Source: Desulfosporosinus hippei DSM 8344
GTDB lineage: Bacteria; Bacillota; Desulfitobacteriia; Desulfitobacteriales; Desulfitobacteriaceae
Reading direction: 5' to 3'
Assembly: GCF_900100785.1 (NCBI RefSeq)
Contig: NZ_FNCP01000010.1
Span: 62,001 to 126,000, forward strand
Length of the DNA stretch: 64,000 nucleotides
Under the pieces are notes generated by a model. It was given only the letters and a program-made list of their open reading frames with translations, made no database searches and was not told where the DNA came from. The position numbers and the translations under genes are program-made. Positions 16,972-26,433 of this stretch are shown one piece after another. Each line of letters starts with the position of its first letter. Positions within the stretch are counted from its first letter, which is position 1.

Positions 16972-19722
16972 TTGAATCGATTTATTAAAATTATTATCGG
17001 CTTCATGATTTTGGTGACAATTTTAACCGCATCAAGTGGCTTATATGAAGATTGGGCTTGGTTTACAAGCTTAGGGTACTCTCAATTATTTTGGACTCCA
17101 TTACTAAGTAAAATACTATTTCAAGCAGTGAATGGAACGATACTTTTCCTTTTTATTGCCGGCACCCTCCTTTCCATTAGACATGCTATTGTGACATTTG
17201 TTAATGAAAGATTACGACTTCGTTTGAGATTGGTACAGGATATGAACCGCCCTGTTTTTAGCTTAAGCCAACGTAGAGTCACTGTCTGGTTACTTGTTAT
17301 CTCTGGAGTCATCAGTTTTGGTATTAGTTTTGTAGCAGGGTTTACTGGCTGGTTAGATATATTATCTTTTACTCATGCAACTCAGTTTAGTCAGGCTGAC
17401 CCGATTTTTGGGAAGGATTTATCATTTTACTTTTTCAGACTTCCCTTATTAAATACTATTTTTGATGCATTTTTTGGCCCCTTATTTTTACTAACCTTAT
17501 TTACATCAATTTTCTATATTGTTACAGGAGTTATTCGCTTTAACTCTAGAAAACTTTGGCAAAATGGTGCAGTAACTATGGGCGCTTCCTGCCGTAAGCA
17601 CTTAGCTTTTTTGGTTGGCATATTATTGGCCCTCAAGGCTTATGGCTACTTTTTAGACATCTTCAAATTACTCTATTCATCACACGGTCACATTGTTGGA
17701 GCAGGTTTTACAGACTTAAATATAACGCTACCGGCACTTAGAGTTTTAATTATTTTAAGTATTTTGGGATCGATCTTTGCTTTTATCTCTTTTGCATTTA
17801 AAGACACACGTTTATTAACGATGCCAGTCATCGGGATTTTTGTCGTCGGTATTGTAATGTATAACATTATCCCAACCATGGTTCAATCCTTTGTTGTTCT
17901 GCCTAATGAGTTAACTAAGGAACAACCTTATATTCAACATGAGATCGAGATGACTCGCTATGGCTATCAGTTAAACAACGTGAAGGAAGTTGAATACCCT
18001 GGTAATACTCCCATAACAATCGAAGCACTGAAGGCGGATCAAGGAACTCTTAACAATATCAGGCTTAATGACGCTCGGCCTATGTTGCAAACCTACAATC
18101 AAAAGCAAGGCATAAGACTGTATTACAAATTTAATGATATAGACATAGATCGTTATCTCATTAATGGGGAATCTCGACAAGTTATGATCGGTCCAAGAGA
18201 AATTTCTACCCCCGACTTAGATTCTAAGGCTAAAACCTTTGTCAACATGCGTTTTAAATATACTCATGGTTTTGGGGCTTCTGCTTCTTTCGCCAATGCT
18301 GTCACTTCTGAAGGGCTCTCTTCATTTGCTATTAAAGACGTCCCCCCAATCAGTGAGTTTGAAACCTTCAAAATGACTGAGCCCAGAATATATTATGGTG
18401 AATTGACGAAGGACTGGGTAGTTGCAAATACTTCTAACAAAGAGTTTGATTATCCCCTAGGTAATTCCAATGCGGAAAATTCCTACCAGGGAAAGACCGG
18501 AATTCCTTTAACCCCACTCAATAAACTCATGGTATCACTCCGGCACGGAACCCCGCGCTTTTACCTCGCTAGTGAAGTAACTTCAGAAAGTAAAATGCTA
18601 GTTTATCGTAATATAGATGAACGGGTTCAAAAATTAGCTCCATTCTTAACCTATGACAGCGATCCTTATATGGTTATAAATGCCGGTCGGATAAAGTGGA
18701 TCATTGATGCCTACACAACTTCTAATTCTCTGCCCTATTCACATTTATATTCCAATGAAGATTTTAACTATATCCGCAACTCAGTTAAAGTTATTATCGA
18801 TGCCTATGACGGAACTGTTGATTTTTATGCTGCCGATCCCTCAGATCCAATTTTAATGACCTATATGAAGATATTCCCTGGGGTTTTTAAAGACCTGGAA
18901 AGTATGCCTGCTAGCTTAAAAGCCCACCTGCGCTACCCAGAAACACTTTTTAGTGTTCAAAGTAATATGCTTAAAAACTTTCATATGACTAACTCCTCTG
19001 TGTTCTATAATAAAGAAGACTCTTGGGATATAGCTAAAGAACTCTTCGAGGCAACTCCCCAAAATGTGGAACCCTATTACACCATCATGAAAATTCCCGG
19101 AGAAAACAAACCTGAATTTGTGCTCATGCTGCCCTTTACGCCTGCTTCCAGTCCCACTAATACGCGTAATAATATGGTGGCCTGGATGGCTGCCAGGATG
19201 GATGGAGAACACTATGGTGAACTCATACTCTATAAGATGCCGAAGAATATCGAAATAGATGGGCCCTTGCAAATTGAATCCCGTATCGATCAAGATCCAA
19301 CTATCTCTGAACAGCTATCTCTTTGGGATCAAAAAGGGTCAAGCGTAATACGGGGTAATCTCTTAGCTCTACCAATCGGAGGTAACTTCTTGTATGTTGA
19401 ACCCATATATCTTCAGTCCGATAAGGGTGGTAGTATCCCAGAAATGAAACGAGTGATTCTCGCCTATCAGGATAAGCTAGTCATGACCGAGAATTTAGGG
19501 TCAGCTTTAACTCAATTATTTGGGGATGGAGCACCACAACCCACTACCCTTGGTCAAAGTACCGCACTTCCAGGCAAGTCAAATGAAAACGAAATTCAAG
19601 TCGACCCAAATTCACTAAACGTAACCTCAATAATTGAGCAAATGAATCAAATCCGAGCACTATTGGATAGTCTTGAAACTCAACTAAAGGGGGCTCAAAG
19701 CCTTCCCACTGAAGCTCCCTAG
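16972..19722 (+). CDS. UPF0182 family integral membrane protein
   Basis: A 916-residue protein of the UPF0182 (COG1615) family, whose function is not established. The N-terminal third has about seven hydrophobic segments (the first around residues 5-25). A large, probably extracytoplasmic domain follows, and the C-terminal tail (about 860-916) is polar and ends in a helical stretch. Length and layout match the family. The start is a TTG preceded by AAGGGGGA. It appears monocistronic, with its promoter region shared with divergent trxB and a very strong terminator behind it. Confidence 0.88.
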   Translation: MNRFIKIIIGFMILVTILTASSGLYEDWAWFTSLGYSQLFWTPLLSKILFQAVNGTILFLFIAGTLLSIRHAIVTFVNERLRLRLRLVQDMNRPVFSLSQRRVTVWLLVISGVISFGISFVAGFTGWLDILSFTHATQFSQADPIFGKDLSFYFFRLPLLNTIFDAFFGPLFLLTLFTSIFYIVTGVIRFNSRKLWQNGAVTMGASCRKHLAFLVGILLALKAYGYFLDIFKLLYSSHGHIVGAGFTDLNITLPALRVLIILSILGSIFAFISFAFKDTRLLTMPVIGIFVVGIVMYNIIPTMVQSFVVLPNELTKEQPYIQHEIEMTRYGYQLNNVKEVEYPGNTPITIEALKADQGTLNNIRLNDARPMLQTYNQKQGIRLYYKFNDIDIDRYLINGESRQVMIGPREISTPDLDSKAKTFVNMRFKYTHGFGASASFANAVTSEGLSSFAIKDVPPISEFETFKMTEPRIYYGELTKDWVVANTSNKEFDYPLGNSNAENSYQGKTGIPLTPLNKLMVSLRHGTPRFYLASEVTSESKMLVYRNIDERVQKLAPFLTYDSDPYMVINAGRIKWIIDAYTTSNSLPYSHLYSNEDFNYIRNSVKVIIDAYDGTVDFYAADPSDPILMTYMKIFPGVFKDLESMPASLKAHLRYPETLFSVQSNMLKNFHMTNSSVFYNKEDSWDIAKELFEATPQNVEPYYTIMKIPGENKPEFVLMLPFTPASSPTNTRNNMVAWMAARMDGEHYGELILYKMPKNIEIDGPLQIESRIDQDPTISEQLSLWDQKGSSVIRGNLLALPIGGNFLYVEPIYLQSDKGGSIPEMKRVILAYQDKLVMTENLGSALTQLFGDGAPQPTTLGQSTALPGKSNENEIQVDPNSLNVTSIIEQMNQIRALLDSLETQLKGAQSLPTEAP

Positions 19723-19735
19723 ATCTTTAAACATA

Positions 19736-19773
19736 ACCACAAAAAGAACACCATAAGGTGTTCTTTTTGTGGT
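19736..19773. terminator. strong bidirectional terminator
   Basis: A perfect 17-bp stem (19736-19752 with 19757-19773) has an ATAA loop, and its arms contain A5/T5 tracts. It lies between the converging UPF0182 gene and the 421-residue exported protein gene, so it can serve both. Confidence 0.88.
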
Positions 19774-19836
19774 TCCTGACTTATTTACCTGATTGTACTC
19801 TAAAAGATTTTTAAGGAATTTGTTACAATTACACAT

Positions 19837-21102
19837 TTACTTTGAATTTAATGCTTGCAGCTCAACAAGGGTGGAAGTCCCTGATTTTTTTAGTTCTATA
19901 AGCTCCGCCCCATCATCAGAGATATAATTCTCATCACCGTTCAATGAGATCTCATTCAGTTCTCCTGATTTAATAATATAAGCAGTTTGTTGGTTGTAAA
20001 TCACGACTTGCCCTTGAGAACCGATAAGGATGCTGACATTACTAAGTGGTATTGAGCCCTCCCATTCGGTTTTAAGGGATGGGTTATCACTTATCTCTGA
20101 ACGATCCTCAGTTGTTTTTACTTTAACCAGTTCATTGTTTATGACTTCACCAATATATATTTTGCCATCTCGTATTCCTAAAACCTTGTCATTAGCATTC
20201 TTAGAAATGACATGTCGGTTACCAACTCCTAAAGAGACAACTTGTTTCGTTCCGCCAATCTTACTGTTGATATAAAGTGTTCCATACCTATCAGAGGCGG
20301 CCATGCCATCGACAATCTCACCTGTTCGATTTAAAGTACGGACATTTTTCATGACGTCAATTTCCATCAGCAGTTCTTTAGAGCCATCTTTAACCGTGAG
20401 GTATATCAGATTAGTAGAGGTTGAGAAGACTAATTCATCAATTTTTCCACCGGCTGGGAATTCGTTAATGGTTTGATTAAACCGGTCGTCTGGTTCAGTA
20501 TCCTCATCTGCACCAGGTAGCTCAAGGGTATATAATTCAGTTATCTGAGGGTTATTATACCGAACTTCAGTTTTCGTCTGGACAGGAGTCTCCTTTTGTT
20601 CAACCTTATCAACGGTTTTTGCAGGTTTCTGATTAGGATCTTCTACTTTTGGATCGGTCTTAACATCGGTTTTTTGATCATTTTTAGGGTCAACTGTTGG
20701 TGTTGTCGGTTTAATCGGTACAGTTACGTAGGTTACCGGATTAGGATTCTTCTTGGCGTAAAAGTAAAGCAAGGTATCACGGTCTGGCAACCATTGATAG
20801 GATAAAACACCCAGGGATTTATCATTAGTCTTTTTTTCGAAGACAATCTTTTCTTTTTTCAGATTAAAAATCTTAAGGGTACCGTTTTCAGTATAAGCTA
20901 AATAGTCCTTCGCATAAGATACTTGAATATTTTCAAACTCTGTACCGGGTATTGTTGCTTGCAGTTCTTTAGTGATTGGAGGACTGACTTCATTAGGCTT
21001 GACGACTTGGGCCACTTTATTTTCTAAATAGGAATACGCGCCAAATTGCAATATAAGTGAAACCAAGGCCCAGACGAATATAGTACGCAGTTTCTTTTTC
21101 AT
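19837..21102 (-). CDS. membrane-anchored protein of unknown function
   Basis: I do not recognise this 421-residue protein. An N-terminal hydrophobic segment (about residues 7-24) looks like an uncleaved signal anchor. A Lys/Pro/Thr/Asp-rich linker (about 135-185) separates two parts. Both are rich in short beta-type repeats with phrases such as LAYTENGTLKIFNLKKEK and DRYGTLYINSKIGG, which suggests a beta-propeller-like extracytoplasmic fold. GGAG precedes the ATG. It follows the NAGPA-type gene by 33 bp, so they probably share an operon and a place at the cell envelope. Confidence 0.8.
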   Translation of the reverse strand: MKKKLRTIFVWALVSLILQFGAYSYLENKVAQVVKPNEVSPPITKELQATIPGTEFENIQVSYAKDYLAYTENGTLKIFNLKKEKIVFEKKTNDKSLGVLSYQWLPDRDTLLYFYAKKNPNPVTYVTVPIKPTTPTVDPKNDQKTDVKTDPKVEDPNQKPAKTVDKVEQKETPVQTKTEVRYNNPQITELYTLELPGADEDTEPDDRFNQTINEFPAGGKIDELVFSTSTNLIYLTVKDGSKELLMEIDVMKNVRTLNRTGEIVDGMAASDRYGTLYINSKIGGTKQVVSLGVGNRHVISKNANDKVLGIRDGKIYIGEVINNELVKVKTTEDRSEISDNPSLKTEWEGSIPLSNVSILIGSQGQVVIYNQQTAYIIKSGELNEISLNGDENYISDDGAELIELKKSGTSTLVELQALNSK

Positions 21103-21135
21103 GCGGTATTTTCTCCTTTAAAAACTGTTAGTAAT

Positions 21136-22110
21136 TTATGGGGTGACTACAAAGGCAGTAGGAATATATCTCTCGCCAAAAATATTCCAAAGTTTATTCA
21201 TAACCTTTCCATCATAAACAAGTTCTGAGGATGATCCTCCATCCAGATTAATGGCATTGACAGCACCGTAGTCTTTAAAGACGTTCATCAGGTCGCGTAA
21301 GTTTGCCCCTATGCTCCAAGTAGGTTGGCGACCGTCAATTACCACAAAAATCACCGTCCCATCAGCCTTTTGACCGATTCCCGTCCGCGGGGCAATTCCC
21401 CAACCTCCATCACCAGTAATCATTAATTTTCCATCCACAATTAGATTAGGTTCAAAGGTGACCGCTTCACGGACATTCTTCTCTTCTAATTGCTTGGCAG
21501 TCATCTTCCCAAGTACCATTTTTCCTTTGTCATTAAATCCAACAATGTTTACTGCCTTGTCCCCAACGTTATTGTGGACTATCTTGCCATCATGCATAGT
21601 TATTCCGTCCGGAAATGCTCCGTTACCTTTGCCATTAGGGTCATAAAACCCCCCTGCATTTATCCCGGCTACAGCATTCATATCTTTAACCAGATCAGTG
21701 ACTCGTTCACCGGTAACGCCAATTTCCTTAGTAACGGCTAATTTAATTCGATTAGGATCTTTGATAAGCATAACTTTACCTTTAAAGCTTTGCCCTTTAA
21801 TATCTTCGATTGTAATTCCTGAAGCCTTATCAGTAATTACTTCTGTACGTCCTAAAACCTGGCTAATACCGGTCCCCTGGGAATTGGTAGAATTCATAAT
21901 ACGACTTATCTCCTCTTCGGAAAGAAAAGCCTCTACGACCTGAGGATGCCGTGAGGTTGCTACTGCACCTACTGTTACGATCTTGAGTGACTCAAAGGGC
22001 CCCCAAAACAATATGAAGGGTACAAGAATTGTCGCAAAGACAATATTGAAAACCAAAAATATAACAATCTTTTTAATTCGAATCTTACCTCGTTTTTTCA
22101 TTTTCAGCAT
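21136..22110 (-). CDS. phosphodiester glycosidase family (NAGPA-domain) exported protein
   Basis: The 324 residues comprise an N-terminal membrane anchor (about 12-36) and a NAGPA-type domain. Landmarks are AGINAGGFYDPNGKGNGAFPD, VIFVVIDGRQP and the C-terminal INLDGGSSSELVYDG. Relatives cleave sugar phosphodiesters and are often annotated as exopolysaccharide-related. The start is uncertain: the ATG at 22110 is only 2 bases after AAAGGAG, whereas the ATG at 22101 is 11 bases after it, so the true start may be three codons shorter. Confidence 0.87.
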   Translation of the reverse strand: MLKMKKRGKIRIKKIVIFLVFNIVFATILVPFILFWGPFESLKIVTVGAVATSRHPQVVEAFLSEEEISRIMNSTNSQGTGISQVLGRTEVITDKASGITIEDIKGQSFKGKVMLIKDPNRIKLAVTKEIGVTGERVTDLVKDMNAVAGINAGGFYDPNGKGNGAFPDGITMHDGKIVHNNVGDKAVNIVGFNDKGKMVLGKMTAKQLEEKNVREAVTFEPNLIVDGKLMITGDGGWGIAPRTGIGQKADGTVIFVVIDGRQPTWSIGANLRDLMNVFKDYGAVNAINLDGGSSSELVYDGKVMNKLWNIFGERYIPTAFVVTP

Positions 22111-22171
22111 AACTCCTTTAATATATTTATCACTAATTTGGTAATAAAGTCACAATCCCTAAGAGAGAATA

Positions 22172-22208
22172 CACATAAAAACAAGCCGCAGTTTTTTGAT
22201 TTGCGGCT
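22172..22208 (-). terminator. terminator of the 93-residue membrane protein gene
   Basis: AGCCGCA (22184-22190) pairs with TGCGGCT (22202-22208). On the minus strand a TGTTTTTATG tail follows. It lies directly after the stop codon at 22213. Confidence 0.7.
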
Positions 22209-22212
22209 ACAA

Positions 22213-22494
22213 CTATTTTGAATAACGACGTTTTTTTAACTCTCGAGAAACTTTCCATATTGAATAGGCAATAAGAGCAGCAAGAAATAAAATACTCAGC
22301 AATACAGAGTCTAATATAGAATTACCCATAACCACATTAACAATTTGAATTGCTAAACTTGATAACATTCCAACGATGACCGTTAACCACATTTGAATTA
22401 CGACATCATTTTTTTTGCGTCGAGTAATATAGTAAATATAGAGAATTACGCATATGAGCAAAACACTTCTCAGAAACCCTAAAAGTAAAATCAT
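22213..22494 (-). CDS. small membrane protein of unknown function
   Basis: A 93-residue protein with about three hydrophobic stretches (about residues 3-22, 35-55 and 60-80) and a strongly basic C-terminal end (KKRRYSK), which predicts that end to be cytoplasmic. I recognise no family. A modest AAAGGA site lies before the ATG. It has its own terminator and lies between the NAGPA-type gene and the OsmC gene. Confidence 0.65.
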   Translation of the reverse strand: MILLLGFLRSVLLICVILYIYYITRRKKNDVVIQMWLTVIVGMLSSLAIQIVNVVMGNSILDSVLLSILFLAALIAYSIWKVSRELKKRRYSK

Positions 22495-22707
22495 TTAACA
22501 TTATCCTTTATTTCAAGTTGTTTCGACTCTTAGTATAACAAAACATCCATATTCTATCAAGGATTGTCTACACAGTCCCTAGTCTTTATAGCTAATTATT
22601 GTTATATAATGTAAGTTAACTTCGATTATTTATTCACCATTTTTACTCGGTGTCTGACAGATGTGATTTAACTGTAGCGTCAGGTAACCATTAAATGTTA
22701 AAACATC

Positions 22708-22739
22708 AAAAGAGAGCTGCTTTTGAGCAGCTCTCTTTT
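22708..22739 (-). terminator. terminator of the OsmC-family gene
   Basis: AAAAGAGAGCTGC (22708-22720) pairs perfectly with GCAGCTCTCTTTT (22727-22739) around a 6-nt loop. It lies 13 bp beyond the stop codon. Confidence 0.85.
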
Positions 22740-22752
22740 ACTTTAAAGATTC

Positions 22753-23166
22753 CTAAGGATTGATTTCAATACTGTAGGTAAGATTAGCAGCTTTATCAAT
22801 CATATTAGCGATACTACAATATTTTTCCATTGAAAGCTGCACTGCACGCTCAAGCTTCTCTTTGGCAAGAGAATCTCCCCAAAACTTATAAACTAGTTCA
22901 ATATCTTTAAAGACCCGGGGATGATCGCTGGCACGTTCCCCTTCGACTGTCGTTTCAAAGCGATTAAATTTAACGTTCATCTTTTCAAGAATTGTAACAA
23001 TATCCATCCCACTGCAGCCAGCAATGGTCATCAATAAGATTTCTGTCGGACTGCTTCCCCGTCCGGTTCCTCCAGCAGTTACGCTAGCATCCATATTAGT
23101 CACAACTTTTGAACTACCTTCACCTTGAAAATGCATTCCCTTTATGTGTTTAACAGAAACTTTCAT
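22753..23166 (-). CDS. OsmC/Ohr family protein
   Basis: A 137-residue protein of the OsmC fold with the two conserved redox cysteines, C51 (AGCSGMD) and C117 (EKYCSI), and the helix segment SSPTEILLMTIAG. Relatives are thiol peroxidases acting on organic hydroperoxides, but this subgroup (YhfA-like) is not well characterised. I chose the ATG at 23166; AAAGGAG lies 9 bases upstream, whereas the TTG at 23175 abuts it. It follows the two-TM protein gene by 49 bp. Confidence 0.88.
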   Translation of the reverse strand: MKVSVKHIKGMHFQGEGSSKVVTNMDASVTAGGTGRGSSPTEILLMTIAGCSGMDIVTILEKMNVKFNRFETTVEGERASDHPRVFKDIELVYKFWGDSLAKEKLERAVQLSMEKYCSIANMIDKAANLTYSIEINP

Positions 23167-23215
23167 TGTAGGCAACTCCTTTCTGAAAAACCGTTGAAGT
23201 CAAATATTATTTAGA

Positions 23216-23872
23216 TTATTTTGCAATTGCATCAAGCTGTTGCTCATCTTCATTGCTATATTCCGGATTCTTTGCAAGTAGAGATTGTACTGCTAAAGTC
23301 CCCTCTAACCTAAGTGGAAATATGAGGATTAATAATGCCAAACCACCAATAGCTAAAGAGAGATATTGCAAAGATATGACCGAAAATATCACTGAAATCA
23401 ATTTAGTGGATGTGCCAATAGCATAACTAAATGGCTGAATAAGTTTCAAATTAGCATTTTGCCGTTGTTCAATTGATGTCTCAGCGCTTCCGTTTGAAGG
23501 ATGGACCCAGACTTGGTCCCCATCAAAATCCACAGAATTAATTAGTTCTTTTCCATTCTTATAATAAGGGTCTAACGAAGAAATAAAAATAAACCCTTTA
23601 GTTGTATATATCTTATCTAACTCTACTTGTGCACCAGTCATTGAAGCTTTTGTATAGGTTCTTTCAATACGCAGGACATCTTCTTTACCAATATTAACAG
23701 GTCCTTTTTCAGTAATCACCGAGTATAAGCCACGATCAATTAATTCAATATTAGTGACTTTAACATTTAAAAACTGAATTCCAATCACTGTTAGTAATAT
23801 CATAAATAGGCTTATGATTATAATTGCTCCCGCTATACGTTCACGATCAATCTGTCCACTTTTAAAAAGCAC
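23216..23872 (-). CDS. membrane protein of unknown function
   Basis: The 218 residues contain two hydrophobic helices (about 14-38 and 165-190). They bracket an extracytoplasmic segment with YSVITEKGPVNIGKEDVLRIERTYTK and a short polar tail. The start is GTG after AAAGGAC. I know no function. It is upstream of the OsmC-family gene, and co-transcription is possible. Confidence 0.62.
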   Translation of the reverse strand: MLFKSGQIDRERIAGAIIIISLFMILLTVIGIQFLNVKVTNIELIDRGLYSVITEKGPVNIGKEDVLRIERTYTKASMTGAQVELDKIYTTKGFIFISSLDPYYKNGKELINSVDFDGDQVWVHPSNGSAETSIEQRQNANLKLIQPFSYAIGTSTKLISVIFSVISLQYLSLAIGGLALLILIFPLRLEGTLAVQSLLAKNPEYSNEDEQQLDAIAK

Positions 23873-24002
23873 TACTACACGTCCTTTACTTTGTATGTTC
23901 TAATTCGTCATTTAAGGTCTAAACATAGTTTGTCCACAAAACACATTGTACTATAAATAATTTAGTGAAACAAATGAATTTATTCCTATATATTTCCTAT
24001 AA

Positions 24003-24038
24003 CCACTAAGGAAAGAACTTTTTACCTTTCCTTAGTGG
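24003..24038 (-). terminator. hairpin after the 237-residue orphan, possible terminator
   Basis: CCACTAAGGAAAG (24003-24015) pairs perfectly with CTTTCCTTAGTGG (24026-24038). The tail on the minus strand is TTATAGG, so the U-tract is weak. Position suggests termination. Confidence 0.55.
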
Positions 24039-24078
24039 ATTATCTTCCATTCTTTGCTATCTAAGCCGATTATTTGCG

Positions 24079-24792
24079 TTAATTTGTGTTAAAGTGTTTG
24101 CCAAATTTAGTAAACATTTTTAACAGATCGTTTGGTGTAAAGGTAAGAGGATTTGTATTATTATTTAATGGGCTAGGTTTAGCAAGAGGTCTAGCCCCCG
24201 TCGATTCCGGTGGAACTACAGCTCTTACAAAAATCGTTGCGAGTAAACTTATAATCAAGATTGGTAGTGCTCCTCGCAAACCAGGAAATGTGAGGATCGG
24301 GACAATGATCTCTACAATAGGCGTATAGGGCTTATTAGAAAAGTTTCCTATAACGTAGATTGCAAGAACGAGAGGGGCTTCAGGGCTCTGTGGAGTTTGA
24401 AAGCCTCTGTCACCAATGGTGCCAGTAATTCCCAAGTCGACATTTGTATTTTGATTACTTTCCGTATTCGCCGAACTTAGGTTAGCAAAAGTCCCAGATC
24501 CGTTAGCCATCCACTTTAAAAAATCTTGCAGTTCGGAAAGAGGCATTTGGATGGTTTGATTATTCTTAGTGTCCATAATAGGGATGCTTTTATATCCAAA
24601 AAGGTGATGCGCAATGTAAAGAATGATTTGAGCTCCAATAATCACAGCGGAGGATTCAAAAATTTTTCCGGTCAAAAGAGGTTGAGTAAATATTAGAGTG
24701 GAACTTCCTGGAGTCGAGCTGATGGGGCAAAAGAATTCGATTCCTATAACAATAGGTTCTCCGCAACTTTCCTCTACCTGTTTATCGAACAA
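24079..24792 (-). CDS. protein of unknown function with a C-terminal membrane segment
   Basis: This is an unrecognised 237-residue protein. The N-terminal half mixes a cysteine-containing segment (MFDKQVEESCGEPIVIGIEF) with moderately hydrophobic stretches. The centre is Ser/Asn/Thr-rich. One clear membrane helix (about 183-203) precedes a Pro/Asn-rich tail. It starts with TTG after a GGGGGGG-rich ribosome site. It is isolated between the 218-residue membrane protein gene and the PHP-domain gene. A real gene is likely because the frame is long and has a plausible start and a hairpin behind it. Confidence 0.6.
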   Translation of the reverse strand: MFDKQVEESCGEPIVIGIEFFCPISSTPGSSTLIFTQPLLTGKIFESSAVIIGAQIILYIAHHLFGYKSIPIMDTKNNQTIQMPLSELQDFLKWMANGSGTFANLSSANTESNQNTNVDLGITGTIGDRGFQTPQSPEAPLVLAIYVIGNFSNKPYTPIVEIIVPILTFPGLRGALPILIISLLATIFVRAVVPPESTGARPLAKPSPLNNNTNPLTFTPNDLLKMFTKFGKHFNTN

Positions 24793-24878
24793 TTCTACCC
24801 CCCCTTCAATACAATATATGGTAAAAAGGGGTTTCGTGTACCTTTTCTGTAGTATTTGGAGTTGTAACTGGGCTTACA

Positions 24879-25610
24879 CTAAGAAATGCTAGGACGACTT
24901 TTCCGACGATCAGCTAAATAATTTAAAACTCGTTTGGGCGAACTATTGAAAATTTGCTCTTCAGCCAGTCCCACTTCTCTTACTAAACTGAGGGCATGAC
25001 TGAAATCTCCCACTAGATCTGAAAAATGAGCATCGCTGCCCAAAATAACAGGCCCTTTGTAATGAACCATATATTTGGCAAATCGTCTGCAATTTCCCCA
25101 GGCCCCCAGTTTTTCGTTGGCTAGAGAACTATTATTGATCTCAACGGGAATACCTAACTCGGCTGACATGTAAGCAATTCGTTCGAGATCCAGTTCAAAT
25201 TCAGGACGCCCTGGATGCACCATCATATCCGTATAGGGATTTCTCATAGCTTTAACATAAGCCTCAGTATTTTGCTCAGCGGTTCCTCCGGGGTAGCAAA
25301 TACCATGCAAACCCACTAGAACCAGCTTCATTTGATCCAGATATCTGATAGGAATATCTAACTCTCCTTCATGGCTTGTGATATTAGCTTCCACACCAGG
25401 CAATATTTTAACTCCATGTAGTTCTTCGGGAATAATGCCTAAATTTCCAAAATGGTATAGATGTGGCGCACCTGGCATTGTCGGCCCATGATCAGTCATA
25501 CCAAGTAATTCAATGCCGTTACGCGATGCTGCTAAGGCGTTTTCGGATAGTGTACTATAGGCATGTCCACTTGAAACGGTATGTGTATGTAAATCAACTT
25601 TAATTTCCAT
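24879..25610 (-). CDS. PHP-domain phosphatase (YcdX-like)
   Basis: A 243-residue metal-dependent phosphoesterase of the PHP family. Metal-binding motifs are DLHTHT near the N terminus, TDHG, the VEANI glutamate, GLHG, MVHPGRP and the C-terminal LGSDAH. YcdX-type proteins are trinuclear-zinc phosphatases whose physiological substrate is unclear. I chose the ATG at 25610, 8 bases after GAGG; the GTG at 25619 overlaps that site. It stands alone. Confidence 0.9.
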   Translation of the reverse strand: MEIKVDLHTHTVSSGHAYSTLSENALAASRNGIELLGMTDHGPTMPGAPHLYHFGNLGIIPEELHGVKILPGVEANITSHEGELDIPIRYLDQMKLVLVGLHGICYPGGTAEQNTEAYVKAMRNPYTDMMVHPGRPEFELDLERIAYMSAELGIPVEINNSSLANEKLGAWGNCRRFAKYMVHYKGPVILGSDAHFSDLVGDFSHALSLVREVGLAEEQIFNSSPKRVLNYLADRRKSRPSIS

Positions 25611-25719
25611 ATTATCCACCTCACCTAGTCCAGTGTTTCCCCCTGCAAAATGGAAGAGGAGTTCTTCATTAGCATGGTGCTTATGTCCATTCTATTATAT
25701 CCCTAATTCACTGAAAACA

Positions 25720-25747
25720 AAAATAAGTGCTTGACAGCACTTATTTT
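25720..25747 (-). terminator. terminator of the 192-residue anchored protein gene
   Basis: AAAATAAGTGCT (25720-25731) pairs perfectly with AGCACTTATTTT (25736-25747) around a TGAC loop, directly after the stop codon. Confidence 0.85.
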
Positions 25748-25757
25748 GATATTAAAC

Positions 25758-26336
25758 TTACTGCTTTTTCACTGTTGGTGGTGCCTTTACAGTTGTATCT
25801 ACATTAAAACGGAAACTTGCTTCAGTAGTCTGCTCTACTCCCCCCTCAGGATTAGCCTTAACTCTCAACGTAATTAAATGCTGACCCTCTGTGGCACTTT
25901 TACCTGAAGCATCCCCTAATACATTGATCTGACGAAATGCAACTCGTGCTGTAGCACCTGGTTCTAATACTTCCAGACTGCCTGGCGTTGTTACCTTTTT
26001 GGTGTCATCTCCAATTAAACTCATTTGCAATTCCACTGGAATATTTGTCATCTTTTTGGCGGTCATATTTTGTACTGTAATGACAAAATCAAAAGTTTTA
26101 GTTGTAATTACCTGGGCACCTTTTAATGTAACGCTGCCATAAGTGAGATCCTTAACAACTGACGCCGGCTCAACAGCAACTCCGATCATTTTTATCTCGG
26201 GATTACCCATGTTTTTAGAAACACCTTCATTCTTATTCTCCCAAAGAGAAAACCCAGCAAAACCAAGCAGACAAATCAGACAAACACTGGCGACCATGGC
26301 AATATACTTACGATTAATAGTTATAATTTTAGCCAT
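25758..26336 (-). CDS. membrane-anchored extracytoplasmic protein of unknown function
   Basis: The 192 residues have an N-terminal signal anchor (about 12-32) and then an all-beta, immunoglobulin-like region with phrases such as FDFVITVQNMTAKKMTNIPV and SLEVLEPGATARVAFRQI. These resemble CARDB/DUF11-type extracellular domains. Function is unknown. GGAGG lies 9 bases before the ATG. It has its own terminator and is separated from the DnaC-like gene by another. Confidence 0.72.
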   Translation of the reverse strand: MAKIITINRKYIAMVASVCLICLLGFAGFSLWENKNEGVSKNMGNPEIKMIGVAVEPASVVKDLTYGSVTLKGAQVITTKTFDFVITVQNMTAKKMTNIPVELQMSLIGDDTKKVTTPGSLEVLEPGATARVAFRQINVLGDASGKSATEGQHLITLRVKANPEGGVEQTTEASFRFNVDTTVKAPPTVKKQ

Positions 26337-26364
26337 AGCGGAACACCTCCTTATTTTTTTACTT

Positions 26365-26404
26365 AAAAAAACCTATGCGCATCCTCTTAAGGACATGCAT
26401 AGGT
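26365..26404 (-). terminator. terminator of the DnaD-DnaC-like unit
   Basis: ACCTATGC (26371-26378) pairs with GCATAGGT (26397-26404), and an inner CCT/AGG pairing is possible. On the minus strand the hairpin is followed by a T7 run (A run at 26365-26371). Confidence 0.8.
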
Positions 26405-26433
26405 CTCAGAAAATATTTTTCAACTCAACAAAA

